This document shows, piece by piece, positions 24,096 to 32,497 of a DNA stretch of 64,000 nt. Origin of the DNA: Curtobacterium poinsettiae (GTDB taxonomy: Bacteria; Actinomycetota; Actinomycetes; Actinomycetales; Microbacteriaceae); the NCBI RefSeq assembly GCF_025677645.1, contig NZ_CP106879.1:3162001-3226000 (forward strand), in the 5' to 3' direction. Position numbers and translations under genes: made by a program. Position 1 is the first letter of the stretch. Each line of letters opens with the position of its first letter. Below the pieces are notes generated by a model. It did no database searches, was not told the DNA's origin, and worked only from the letters and a program-made list of their open reading frames with translations.

Positions 24096-25046
24096 ATGTC
24101 CGCAGCCCCCGCACTGCCCGAGAAGCCGAAGGGCAAGCGCCCGATCGGCTGGATCGTCGCCGCCGCGATCGTCGTCGTGGCGATCGTCGTCGCCGTGATC
24201 GTCGGAGCCGTCCGCTCCGGGAGCAACGACGCCGGTGCCGCAGGTGACGCCGCCCCGAAGACCGTCACGATCGGTGTCGCGGACAAGTCGCTCGGCTACT
24301 GGAGCACGTACACGAAGCTCGCGAAGGACAAGCTCGACGTCACGGTCAAGCTGACGAACTTCTCGGACTACTCGCTGCCGAACCCCGCCCTCAAGGACGG
24401 CCAGCTGGACATCAACCAGTTCCAGCACATCCAGTACCTGGCGGACTACAACGTCACCTCGGACGACGACCTGCAGCCGATCGGCTCGACCGCCGTGTAC
24501 CCGCTGCCGCTCTACGCGACGAAGTACGACAAGCCGTCCGAGCTGCCCGCGAACGCGAAGGTCGCGATCCCGAACGACTCGATCAACCAGGCCCGTGCAC
24601 TCCTGATCCTGCAGGCTGCCGACCTGATCACCCTGAAGGACGGCGGCTCGGCGTTCTCCACCGCGGACGACATCGAGACGAAGAAGGTCGACGTCCAGCC
24701 CCTCGACGCCTCGCAGACCGCGAACGCGCTGCAGCAGGGCTCCGTCGCCGCCGCCGTCGTGAACAACAACTTCGCCACCGCCGCCGGCCTGCCGATCTCG
24801 GACGCGATCTACCAGGACGACCCCTCGAGCGCGAGCGCCGCCCCGTACGTGAACGTGTTCGCCGTCCGCGACGAGGACAAGGACAACAAGACCTACCTCG
24901 ACCTGGCGGAGCTGTTCCAGGACGACGCCGTGCAGCAGGCCTTCGCGAAGGACCTGCCCGAGGCCGTCGCCCGCGACGAGAGCGCCGCGGAGCTGCAGGA
25001 CGAGCTCGCCCAGGTCGAGCAGGACGCGAAGGCGGCCAAGCAGTAG
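24096..25046 (+). CDS. metQ: MetQ/NlpA-family substrate-binding protein with a transmembrane anchor
   Basis: 316 residues; ATG at 24096 with GAGGAGC upstream. Residues about 18-42 form a membrane helix (WIVAAAIVVVAIVVAVIVGA), but no lipobox cysteine follows, unlike usual NlpA lipoproteins, so it is probably membrane-tethered. The mature part has the NlpA pattern: KLTNFSDYSLPNPALKDG, DINQFQHIQYL, VAIPNDSINQARALLILQAA, and VNNNFATAAG near the end. It should bind D/L-methionine or a related amino acid and deliver it to the MetN-MetI transporter encoded directly downstream. Its stop codon overlaps the metN GTG by 1 base. Confidence 0.88.
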   Translation: MSAAPALPEKPKGKRPIGWIVAAAIVVVAIVVAVIVGAVRSGSNDAGAAGDAAPKTVTIGVADKSLGYWSTYTKLAKDKLDVTVKLTNFSDYSLPNPALKDGQLDINQFQHIQYLADYNVTSDDDLQPIGSTAVYPLPLYATKYDKPSELPANAKVAIPNDSINQARALLILQAADLITLKDGGSAFSTADDIETKKVDVQPLDASQTANALQQGSVAAAVVNNNFATAAGLPISDAIYQDDPSSASAAPYVNVFAVRDEDKDNKTYLDLAELFQDDAVQQAFAKDLPEAVARDESAAELQDELAQVEQDAKAAKQ

Positions 25047-26155
25047 TGCCGGTCCTCGTCGAACTCCGCGGCGTCTCGAAGCACTACCGCCGCGCCGACA
25101 CCGGCGAGACCGTGGTGGCCGTCGAGGACGTCTCCCTGGACGTGCACCAGGGAGAGGTCCTCGGCGTCATCGGGTACTCCGGTGCCGGCAAGTCCACCCT
25201 GGTCCGCCTGGTCAACGCGCTGGAACTGCCGAGCTCCGGCACGGTGACCGTCGCAGGCCGCGAGCTGACGGCGATCCCCGAGCGGGACCGCCGTCTGGCG
25301 CGTCGCAACATCGGGATGATCTTCCAGCAGTTCAACCTGTTCCGGTCCCGCACGATCGCCGGCAACGTCGCGTACCCGCTCAAGGTCGCCGGTGTGCCGA
25401 AGGCCGAGCGGAACCGTCGCGTCGCCGAGCTGCTCGACTTCGTCGGCCTGCTCGAGCGTGCCCACGCCTACCCGGAGCAGCTGTCCGGCGGGCAGAAGCA
25501 GCGCGTCGGCATCGCCCGCGCCCTCGCCGCGTCGCCCGACCTGCTGCTCGCCGACGAGGCGACCAGCGCCCTCGACCCGGAGACCACGTCCGAGGTGCTC
25601 GCGCTGCTCCGCCGGGTCAACCGGGAGCTCGGCGTCACCATCATCGTCATCACGCACGAGATGGACGCCGTCCGGCAGATCGCCGACCGGGTCGCCGTGA
25701 TGGAGCAGGGGCGGGTCGTCGAGGTCGGGGACGTCTACGACGTGTTCTCGACGCCGAAGACCGGCGCCGCGCAGCGCTTCGTCCGCACCGCGCTGCACGA
25801 CCGGCCCTCCCCCGAGACGCTCCGGCGCCTGCGGGACCGCCACCCCGGTCGACTCGTCACGGTGCAGATCACCGACGAGGCCGGGCTGCAGAACCGCATC
25901 GACGCCGCCTTCCGCGCCGCCGGGGTCACCGCCGAGCTCGTCTACGGCGGGGTCGGCGAGATCCGGGAACGTCGGATCGGTTCGCTCACCTACGAGCTGA
26001 GCGACGCCGGCGGCGGGTCCGGTGCGTCGGGCGGATCCGGTGCGTCGGGCGGATCCGGTGCGTCCGGCGGGTCCGGTGCGTCCGGTGCCATCGACGCCGC
26101 GATCGCCGCACTCCGCGCCGACGGCGTCACGACCGACGAGGAGGCCGCCGCGTGA
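25046..26155 (+). CDS. metN: Methionine-type ABC transporter ATP-binding protein
   Basis: 369 residues. Walker A is GYSGAGKST (about residue 40), the Q loop FQQFNLF, the ABC signature LSGGQKQR, Walker B LLLADEATSALDP and the H loop ITHEMDAV. It energises import from the cytosolic side. The C-terminal NIL domain (residues about 265-365), which in MetN binds methionine and inhibits transport, is present but interrupted before its last helix by four copies of a Gly-Gly-Ser-Gly-Ala-Ser linker. Start GTG overlaps the metQ stop; the end overlaps the metI start (GTGA). Confidence 0.92.
   Translation: MPVLVELRGVSKHYRRADTGETVVAVEDVSLDVHQGEVLGVIGYSGAGKSTLVRLVNALELPSSGTVTVAGRELTAIPERDRRLARRNIGMIFQQFNLFRSRTIAGNVAYPLKVAGVPKAERNRRVAELLDFVGLLERAHAYPEQLSGGQKQRVGIARALAASPDLLLADEATSALDPETTSEVLALLRRVNRELGVTIIVITHEMDAVRQIADRVAVMEQGRVVEVGDVYDVFSTPKTGAAQRFVRTALHDRPSPETLRRLRDRHPGRLVTVQITDEAGLQNRIDAAFRAAGVTAELVYGGVGEIRERRIGSLTYELSDAGGGSGASGGSGASGGSGASGGSGASGAIDAAIAALRADGVTTDEEAAA
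26012..26083 (+). repeat. Four 18-bp coding repeats in metN
   Basis: Units of GGCGGNTCCGGTGCGTCN begin at 26012, 26030, 26048 and 26066 and encode GGSGAS repeats. They are in frame and nearly identical at the DNA level, which implies recent expansion. Confidence 0.9.
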
Positions 26156-26826
26156 ACAACAACTCGTTCCAGAGCGTGATCGACACGTTCGACGTCTTCC
26201 TCGCCGCCATCCGCGACACCATCGTGATGTCGCTGATCTCGCTGGTCATCGCCGGGGTCATCGGTCTCGCGCTCGGCCTGCTGCTCTACGCGACGCGGCC
26301 GGGCAACGTGCTCGGCAACCGCACCGCGTACACGGTGCTCAACGTGTTCGTGAACCTGATCCGCCCGATCCCGTTCGTGATCTTCCTCGCCGCGATCGCG
26401 CCGCTGTCGCGGGTCGTCGTGCAGACCACGATCGGTGTCCCCGCGGTGACCTTCGCGATCTCGTTGGCCGCGGCCTTCGCGGTGTCCCGGATCGTCGAGC
26501 AGAACCTGCTGTCGGTCGACCCGGGCGTCGTCGAGGCAGCGCGGGCCTCGGGTGCGCATCCGGTCTCGATCCTGCTGACCGTGCTCATCCCCGAGGGCCT
26601 CGGCCCCCTGATCCTCGGGTACACGTTCATCTACATCGGCATCGTCGACATGACGGCGCAGGGTGCGCTGATCGGTGGCGGCGGGCTCGGTGAGTACGCG
26701 ATCACCTACGGCTCGCAGCGCTACGACTGGTGGGTGGTCTACGTCTCGGTGGCGGCGATCGTCGTCATCGTGCAGCTCGGCCAGTTCATCGGCAACCGCT
26801 TGGCGCGGGCGACGCTGCGTCGCTGA
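26152..26826 (+). CDS. metI: Methionine-type ABC transporter permease
   Basis: 224 residues from a GTG overlapping the metN stop. Five or six membrane helices. The EAA loop that contacts the ATPase reads VEAARASGAHPVSILLTVLIPEG, with Glu-Ala-Ala-x-x-x-Gly conserved. Other MetI landmarks are NLIRPIPFVIFLAAI and GGGGLGEYAITYGSQRY. It forms the membrane channel of the importer with MetN and MetQ. A strong hairpin at 26859-26899 ends the operon. No SAM-type riboswitch was found upstream of metQ. Confidence 0.92.
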   Translation: MNNNSFQSVIDTFDVFLAAIRDTIVMSLISLVIAGVIGLALGLLLYATRPGNVLGNRTAYTVLNVFVNLIRPIPFVIFLAAIAPLSRVVVQTTIGVPAVTFAISLAAAFAVSRIVEQNLLSVDPGVVEAARASGAHPVSILLTVLIPEGLGPLILGYTFIYIGIVDMTAQGALIGGGGLGEYAITYGSQRYDWWVVYVSVAAIVVIVQLGQFIGNRLARATLRR

Positions 26827-26858
26827 TGCGGGCTCGCGGGCTCTGCGGGCGACCGCCT

Positions 26859-26899
26859 GGAGGCCCGGTGCCGGTCCGCGAGACCGGCACCGGGCCTCC
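26859..26899 (+). terminator. Hairpin terminator of the met operon
   Basis: Perfect 18-bp arms (GGAGGCCCGGTGCCGGTC and complement) with a 5-base loop, 32 bases after the metI stop. Confidence 0.8.
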
Positions 26900-26920
26900 G
26901 GTGCGTCGCCGCGCCCCGTC

Positions 26921-27679
26921 GGACGCGCCCAGCGTCGTCCGCCGAGCGGTCACGACTCCCCGCTCACCTCCGCCGAGGTCACACGAACCGTCGCCCGACG
27001 CCCTCGCAACCGACAGTTCCCGACCACTCGACCCCGCGCACGCGGCATGTCGTCCCACCTCGGCACGAGCTACCGACGCGCCCGACGGCTCGCCGCCGAG
27101 CGGTCACGACTCCCCGCTCACCTCCGCCGAGGTCGCTTGAACTGTCGCCAGGCACCCCCGCAACCGACAGTTCCCGACCACTCAACGCCGCGCACGCGGC
27201 ATGTCGTGCAACCTCGGCACGAGCCGCCAACGCGCCCGACGGCCCGCTGCCGAGCGGTCACGACTCCCCACTCATCTCCGCCGAGGTCACACGAACCGTC
27301 GCCCGACACCCCTGCAACCGACAGTTCGTGACCACTCGATGCCGCGCACGCGGCATGTCGAGCAACCTCGGCACGAGCCGCCAACGCGCCCGACGGCCCG
27401 CTGCCGAGCGGTCACGACTCCCCGCTCACCTCCGCCGAGGTCGGACCAAGTGTCGGCCGGCGCCCCCGCAACCGACAGTTCGTGACCACTCGGCGGCACC
27501 CCCGCGGCACGTCGTGCGACCTCGGCACGCGCCGCCGACGCGCCCGACGGCCCCCTGCCGAGCGGTCACGACTCCCGCGCACCTCCGCCGAAGTCGCACG
27601 AGTCGTCGCCCTACGCCCCCGCAACCGACAGTTCGTGACCACTCGGCGGCACCCCCGCGGCACGTCGTGCGACCTCGGT
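26921..27679. repeat. Tandem array of a 154-bp unit, about 4.9 copies
   Basis: Copies of the start motif GCCGAGCGGTCACGAC lie at 26941, 27095, 27249, 27403 and 27557, each exactly 154 bp apart. A 20-bp piece of the unit end precedes the first, and the last copy stops at about 27679 after 123 bp. Each unit contains the palindromic element also seen alone at 7185-7246: CCGAGCGGTCACGA facing a TTCGTGACCACTCGG-like arm about 60 bases on, and a second part rich in CGCGCACGCGGCATGTCG. Since 154 is not a multiple of 3 and no frame is open across all units with normal composition, I regard the array as noncoding. It lies between the met operon and the converging EEP gene. Confidence 0.9.
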
Positions 27680-27708
27680 GCCGATCAGCCAGCGGCCGAT
27701 GACGCGGG

Positions 27709-28485
27709 TCAGGCTGCGGGAGCCTCGACGGTGGTGACGGCGCCGGTCTCGCCGGGGTGCTCGTAGTGGGCACGGACCAGGATCGGACGGTGGTCGGAGA
27801 TGCCGGCCGGCAGGGTCTCGACGCCGGCGATGTGCAGGCCGACGCTCGTCGCGAAGTCGAAGTGGCCCGTGAACTTGCGGTAGCGCAGGTACGTCGGCTG
27901 GTCGGACAGCGACAGGGCGAAGCCGTGCTGCTCGATCTTGCGGCGCAGGTTCGTCTGGAACCACGGGTAGTTGAAGTCACCGACCATGACGGCGGGGACG
28001 TCCTTCGCCAGCTCGCGCAGGAACTGGTGCGCCGCCTCGATCTGCTTGCGGCGCAGGGAGTTCGTCGCGGTGAGCGGCGAGGCGTGGAACGAGGCGACGA
28101 CGACCTCGGCATCGGCCTCGGTGTCGCGCAGGTGCATCGCGATGAGCCGCTCGTGCGCGGGGGCGAGGACCCGGTCGTGCAGCGACTTCTGCAGCGAGTG
28201 GATGCTGAAGTCCTGCACCTCGAAGCGGTCGTCGCGCTTGTAGATCGCGAGCCCGAGTCGGTTGGTGCGGGTCGACGCGGCGAGCGAGAGGCCGCCGATC
28301 GACGGTGCGAGGTCGTTGCTGTCGCACTCCTGCACGCACAGGACGTCGGCTCCGGACGCCTCGGCCAGTGCGGCGAGCTCGCTGTTCGCGGTGTGCTCGC
28401 GGAGGTTGTAACTGACGACACGGAGCTGCGTGGGCTGCACGGTCTGCTCTGGTGCGATCGTGCTCTGCTGCTCTGGCGCGGCCAT
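27709..28485 (-). CDS. Endonuclease/exonuclease/phosphatase (EEP) family protein
   Basis: 258 residues from the ATG at 28485 with AGGAAGG upstream; a longer in-frame extension lacks a ribosome site. EEP-fold landmarks: RVVSYNLREHTANSEL, DVLCVQECDSND (metal-binding Glu), SFHASPLTA, VMVGDFNYPWFQ (Asp-x-Asn) and the C-terminal GISDHRPILV (Ser-Asp-His). It should be a Mg2+-dependent phosphodiesterase; DNA, RNA, lipid or nucleotide substrates are all possible. No signal peptide is evident, so it is probably cytosolic. Orientation is convergent with the met operon across the 154-bp array. Confidence 0.87.
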   Translation of the reverse strand: MAAPEQQSTIAPEQTVQPTQLRVVSYNLREHTANSELAALAEASGADVLCVQECDSNDLAPSIGGLSLAASTRTNRLGLAIYKRDDRFEVQDFSIHSLQKSLHDRVLAPAHERLIAMHLRDTEADAEVVVASFHASPLTATNSLRRKQIEAAHQFLRELAKDVPAVMVGDFNYPWFQTNLRRKIEQHGFALSLSDQPTYLRYRKFTGHFDFATSVGLHIAGVETLPAGISDHRPILVRAHYEHPGETGAVTTVEAPAA

Positions 28486-28618
28486 GCTGCCTTCCTGTCC
28501 GGGTGTTCCGGTCACCCTGCCGCGGTCACCGTACTCGGGTACCGCGGACGGTTGCTGAGACTGTAACGCCTGCCGGGTTTCGTCCGTGTGACCGTGACGG
28601 AAACGGACAGCGGCGGGA

Positions 28619-30028
28619 TCAGGCGCGGACACGGCGGACCGGGCGGACGGTGTCGCCCGCTGTGCGACTCATCAGGATGCCCTCGACGCAGGCGACCACG
28701 AGCAGGGCGGCGATGACCCAGAACGCGGCCGTGTACGGTCCGTCGCCGCCCAGCCCGGAGGCCGCACGGATGACCACGGCGGCGACGGCGACACCGAAAC
28801 CCGCGGCGGTCTGCTGCAGCGTCGACGACAGCGTGTTCGCGGGGGTCATGTCGGCCTGTTCGACGTCGGCGAAGGCGATCGTGTTGTACGCCGTGAAGCC
28901 CACGGATCGGGCCGCACCGCTGACGACGAGCAGCACGGCGAGCAGCCAGAACGGGGTGTCCTCGGTCATGAACGCCATCGCGACCACGGTCAGAGCGGCG
29001 ACGGCCGACGACACGATGATCACCGGGCGGTACCCGAACCAGCGGAGGAACGGCGTCGTCATCGGCTTGATGCCGAGGTTGCCGACGAACACCCAGAGCA
29101 CCGCGGAACCGGCGAGCACGGCGCTCCAGCCCCAGGCGTCCTGGAACAGCAGCGGCAGCACGAACGGCACCGCGGACACCGCCAGGCGGAACAGGCTGCC
29201 GCCGGCGTGCGACACCCGGAAGGTCTCGAGTCGGAACGCGTCGAGCCCCATGATCGGGTGCGGAGCGCGGCGGAAGTGCCGGATCGCGAGCCAGCAACAC
29301 ACCGCGCCGAGGACCCCGGAGACGACGACCGCGGTGACCGGCACGATCTCCAGCGCGAGCAGCGAGGCCATCACCACGAGCGAGCCGAGCCCGACGCAGG
29401 CGAGCAGCGACCCGAACCAGTCGAAGGGCACGCGCTGTGCGGCACGCTCCTGCGGCACGAGCACCAGGGCGGCGACGAAGGCGACGACGCCGAGAGGGAT
29501 GTTGATGAGGAAGATCCAGTGCCACGTCAGCGTCTCGACGAGGACCCCGCCGATGAACGGCGCGATGATCGGTGCGGCGAGGGCCGGCCAGGTCAGGATG
29601 GCGATGGCGGTGACGAGTTGTTCACGCCCGGCGCTCCGGAGCACGACGAGCCGGCCGACGGGCACCATGAGCGCTCCGCCGAGGCCCTGCAGGATGCGCC
29701 ACAGCGTCAGCTCGACCAGCCCGGTGGACAGCGCGCACAGGGCGGACGCGATCGTGAACAGCGCGATGGCTCCGGCGAACACCGTCCGGGAGCCGATCCG
29801 GTCGGTGAGCCAGCCGGAGACCGGGATGAACACCGCGAGGGTCACGAGGTACGCGGTGATCGCGACGCCCACGGCGGCGGAGTCGACCCCGAGGTCACGC
29901 CCCATCGCCGGGGCGGCGGTCGCCAGGATCGTGCCGTCCAGGAGCTCCATGAAGAAGGTCCCGGCCACCAGCACGGCGACCGCCGTGCTGCCGGTCCGTC
30001 GTCTGGGTGTCGTCGCCGTCGTCGTCAT
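28619..30028 (-). CDS. MFS transporter, DHA2-like
   Basis: 469 residues, 12-14 membrane helices. The first helix reads FFMELLDGTILATAAPAMGRDL, with the conserved Leu-Asp-Gly-Thr-Ile of DHA2 exporters, and motif A is GWLTDRIGSRTVF; IPLGVVAFVAAL and the central PFDWFGSLLA match the family. Probably a drug or metabolite exporter driven by protons. It lies alone, with the EEP gene downstream and a divergent glycosyltransferase-like gene upstream. No local regulator is seen. Confidence 0.88.
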   Translation of the reverse strand: MTTTATTPRRRTGSTAVAVLVAGTFFMELLDGTILATAAPAMGRDLGVDSAAVGVAITAYLVTLAVFIPVSGWLTDRIGSRTVFAGAIALFTIASALCALSTGLVELTLWRILQGLGGALMVPVGRLVVLRSAGREQLVTAIAILTWPALAAPIIAPFIGGVLVETLTWHWIFLINIPLGVVAFVAALVLVPQERAAQRVPFDWFGSLLACVGLGSLVVMASLLALEIVPVTAVVVSGVLGAVCCWLAIRHFRRAPHPIMGLDAFRLETFRVSHAGGSLFRLAVSAVPFVLPLLFQDAWGWSAVLAGSAVLWVFVGNLGIKPMTTPFLRWFGYRPVIIVSSAVAALTVVAMAFMTEDTPFWLLAVLLVVSGAARSVGFTAYNTIAFADVEQADMTPANTLSSTLQQTAAGFGVAVAAVVIRAASGLGGDGPYTAAFWVIAALLVVACVEGILMSRTAGDTVRPVRRVRA

Positions 30029-30267
30029 CGCCCACCGAGACTATGCCCGCGGACGTCCGCTCCGTCACGGACGGGACGCCCACCGGACGGGACACCGGGC
30101 GCGGCACCGGCCGCCCACCGGACGCCGCACCGGCCGCCCACCGGGCGCGACGCGGCCAGCACGACGCGGGACGGGCCTCCAGGCGCGGTTCCGTGCGATC
30201 CTCATGCTCGGGCCGACTACCCTGGCCGGGTGCCGACCCGACCACCCGAACGCCGAGGAACTCGCGC

Positions 30268-31515
30268 GTGAGCCGCACCGACAGCGCCGGCGTGGTCGCC
30301 GCGGGCACGGCCAGCGGTCGACGACGTGTGCTGGACACCGTGGCCTCCCTGCCGGCGTGGGCGGCGGTCCTGCTCGTCTGGACGGGCGGCCGGGTCCTGT
30401 CGACCCTGTGGCTCGCGCTCGCGTACCCGCTCACCGATCGTGCACTGCCGGGCAACGCGATCTGGGGCAACGAGCACGGGTTCGGTGCGTTCCTGGTCGC
30501 GTGGGACGGGCAGTACTACGAGCAGATCTCGCTGCACGGCTACCCCGATGCGCTGCCGCTCGACGCCGCCGGCAACGTCGCGCAGAACGCCTGGGCCTTC
30601 CTGCCGGCGTTCCCCTTCACGATCCGGGCGCTGACCGCCTCCACCGGGGTGCCGTTCGAACTCGGCGCCCCGCTCGTCGCGATCGTCGCCGGGCTGCTCG
30701 CCACCTACCTGCTGCACCGCCTGGTGCTGGACCGCGCCGGGCACGCCGCCGCGATGTGGGCGGTCTTCTTCTTCAGCTGCGGTCCGCTGTCGTTCCTGCT
30801 GCAGGTCGGGTACGCGGAGAGCATGTTCCTCGCGCTGTCGTTCGGAGCGCTGCTCGCCCTGGAGCGTCGGCGCTACGGGCTCCTGACGGCGCTCGGTGTC
30901 GCCGCGGCGTTCACCCGCCCCGGTGCCCTGGCGATCCCGCTCGTGCTCGGCGTCGTCGCACTCGTCCGGTGGGTGCGTGCGCGGCGCGAGACGGGCCGGG
31001 TGCTCGAGGCCTTCCCGCTCCGCGAGCAGGTCCGGGTCGTCGCTGCGGGCCTGACCATGGTCCTCGCCGGGCTCGCCTGGCCGGTGATCGCCTCGCACGC
31101 CACCGGGACGCCGAACGCCTACCTGGAGACCGAGATGTCCTGGTGGGTGAACTTCATCGGCCGGGTGGACTTCGTGCCGCTGACGCCGTGGTTCCTGATC
31201 GCGGGTCGCTGGCTCGGCGTGGGCGGGATCCTGATCGTGGTGTTCCTGCTCGTCACGTACCCGATCTGGCTGCTCCGCCGGTCGACGCTGCGGCTCGGGC
31301 CCACGACGGTGCTCTACTCGGCCGCGTACGCGCTGTACATCTTCGCGGTGTCGCTGCCGATGGCCTCGACCCCGCGGCTGCTCATGCCGCTCGCGCCGCT
31401 GTTCGGGTCGCCCGAGCTGGTCGCGAAGCCCTGGATGCGGTGGACCTTCGTGACGGCCGCGTTGGCCGGGCAGCCGGTGCTGGTCGCGGTGCTGTGGCTG
31501 CTCGGGCCGCCGTGA
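30268..31515 (+). CDS. PIG-V-like membrane glycosyltransferase (GT-C type)
   Basis: 415 residues from a GTG with GAGGAA upstream. About 10-12 membrane helices. After the first helix there is a luminal/periplasmic WDGQYYEQISLHGYP, the Trp-Asp-Gly motif typical of PIG-V-type mannosyltransferases, and later AFLPAFPFTIRAL and GYAESMFLALSFGALLALER, also recurrent in this family. GT-C enzymes use lipid-linked sugars on the outer face of the membrane. It may mannosylate glycolipid or protein. It stands alone, with a bidirectional terminator at 31577-31619. Sugar donor and acceptor are unknown. Confidence 0.8.
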   Translation: MSRTDSAGVVAAGTASGRRRVLDTVASLPAWAAVLLVWTGGRVLSTLWLALAYPLTDRALPGNAIWGNEHGFGAFLVAWDGQYYEQISLHGYPDALPLDAAGNVAQNAWAFLPAFPFTIRALTASTGVPFELGAPLVAIVAGLLATYLLHRLVLDRAGHAAAMWAVFFFSCGPLSFLLQVGYAESMFLALSFGALLALERRRYGLLTALGVAAAFTRPGALAIPLVLGVVALVRWVRARRETGRVLEAFPLREQVRVVAAGLTMVLAGLAWPVIASHATGTPNAYLETEMSWWVNFIGRVDFVPLTPWFLIAGRWLGVGGILIVVFLLVTYPIWLLRRSTLRLGPTTVLYSAAYALYIFAVSLPMASTPRLLMPLAPLFGSPELVAKPWMRWTFVTAALAGQPVLVAVLWLLGPP

Positions 31516-31576
31516 GCGACTGACACGCAGCCCTCGCAGGCGGCGGCACCGCGCGCCGCGCACGCGCACCGCGCCC

Positions 31577-31619
31577 CGACACGGCGCCGCCGTCCGGACA
31601 GGACGACGGCGCCGTGTCG
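31577..31619. terminator. Bidirectional hairpin between convergent genes
   Basis: 19-bp arms starting CGACACGGCGCCG with one mismatch and a 5-base loop. It lies between the stops of the glycosyltransferase (31515) and the PNPOx-like gene (31638), so it can end both transcripts. Confidence 0.75.
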
Positions 31620-31637
31620 CGCGTCAGGCGTCTCGCC

Positions 31638-32129
31638 TCAGAGTTCGATCGTGCCGTGGTCGCCGGTGTCCGGCTGGCTCTGCTTGCCGAGCGCCGCCTT
31701 GAACATCTGCACCAGACTGCCGACCGGACCGGTGTCCTGGGTCCAGTACTCGACCGAGACCCCCTCGACCGTCAGCAGCCGGATCGACGGGTCCTGACGG
31801 CCCTCGGGGAACCAGGCCTCGGCGAACGGGGACCACAGCTCGTCGACGACCGAGTCGTCCTGGGTCACGGTCGCGGTCCCGGCGATGGACAGGTACCCGC
31901 CCTGCGACTCGATCGAGACGTTGACGTGCGGGTTCCGCGCGATGTCCTCGACCTTCTCGCTACCGTCCTGCACCAGGAACCGCAGGGTCCCGTGGAACGC
32001 CTTGTCCTGCACCGCGAGGGGCCTGGCGTGCAGGTTCCCGTCCTCGCTCACCGTGGTGAGCAGTGCCGTGTGGGCGCCGTGGACGATGTCCGAGATGGCG
32101 GCGCGCTGGTCCGTCTGTGTGTCGGTCAT
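31638..32129 (-). CDS. Pyridoxamine 5'-phosphate oxidase-like general stress protein
   Basis: 163 residues from the ATG at 32129, preceded by AAAGGAG. Split-barrel flavin fold: ALLTTVSEDGNLHARPLAVQ, then LRFLVQDGSEKVEDIARNPHVNVSI, and SIAGTATVTQDD. The pattern matches GSP26-type proteins, which bind FMN or related cofactors but are rarely true PdxH enzymes. The C-terminal part GSLVQMFKAALGKQSQPDTG is typical of the longer stress-protein version. A redox or stress role in the cytosol is likely. Confidence 0.85.
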   Translation of the reverse strand: MTDTQTDQRAAISDIVHGAHTALLTTVSEDGNLHARPLAVQDKAFHGTLRFLVQDGSEKVEDIARNPHVNVSIESQGGYLSIAGTATVTQDDSVVDELWSPFAEAWFPEGRQDPSIRLLTVEGVSVEYWTQDTGPVGSLVQMFKAALGKQSQPDTGDHGTIEL

Positions 32130-32333
32130 GGTGCTCCTTTGCGTCATGCGCCCCGCTCCGCTCGACGTGCGACCGTCGGTGCACGGGGCCGTACCGTTCC
32201 GACCAGTGTGCCCCTCCGGCGCTGGACGCGTCAGCCCGGCGCGTCGACGTGGCCGGGTCGCGGTCGGCCTGGAGGCCCGGCGCACGCCCGCCACGCCGCC
32301 CCCGCCCGGCGGGCGCCGGCCTCCGAGCCGTGC

Positions 32334-32475
32334 ATGCGTGTGCAGGAAGCGACAGCACACGCGTCGATCGACAGGTGGAACGTCGTTGCATGCACACGCA
32401 CCGGATGCGTGTGCATCGAGCGACCGGACACGAGTCGATCGACGCGCGGATCGTCGGAACATGCGCCCGCACGGA
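32334..32475. repeat. Tandem pair of a 71-bp palindromic element
   Basis: Two diverged copies start at 32334 and 32405 (each begins ATGCGTGTGCA). Shared blocks include AGCGAC, ACACG and the perfect palindrome GTCGATCGAC. The end of copy 1 and start of copy 2 form an 11-bp hairpin: ATGCACACGCA, loop CCGGA, TGCGTGTGCAT. It fills much of the 368-base gap upstream of the PNPOx-like gene. The rest of that gap (32130-32333) shows nothing recognisable apart from one GGAGGCCC motif. Confidence 0.8.
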
Positions 32476-32497
32476 ATCGACTCCAGGGAGGCCGAGG

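Noticed and set aside
26921..27679. A CRISPR-like reading of the 154-bp array
   Set aside because: There are no short constant repeats with unique spacers. The whole 154-bp unit is repeated, and no cas genes lie nearby.
26675..27766. Short open frames within the 154-bp array as repeat proteins
   Set aside because: The unit length is not divisible by 3, frames change from unit to unit, and the products are Arg/Pro/His-rich without conserved starts or ribosome sites.
28452..31523. A plus-strand open frame of about 1000 codons through the EEP, MFS and glycosyltransferase genes
   Set aside because: Low-complexity Ser/Thr/Arg/Pro product, antisense to the EEP and MFS genes and out of frame with the glycosyltransferase gene; a GC-bias artefact.
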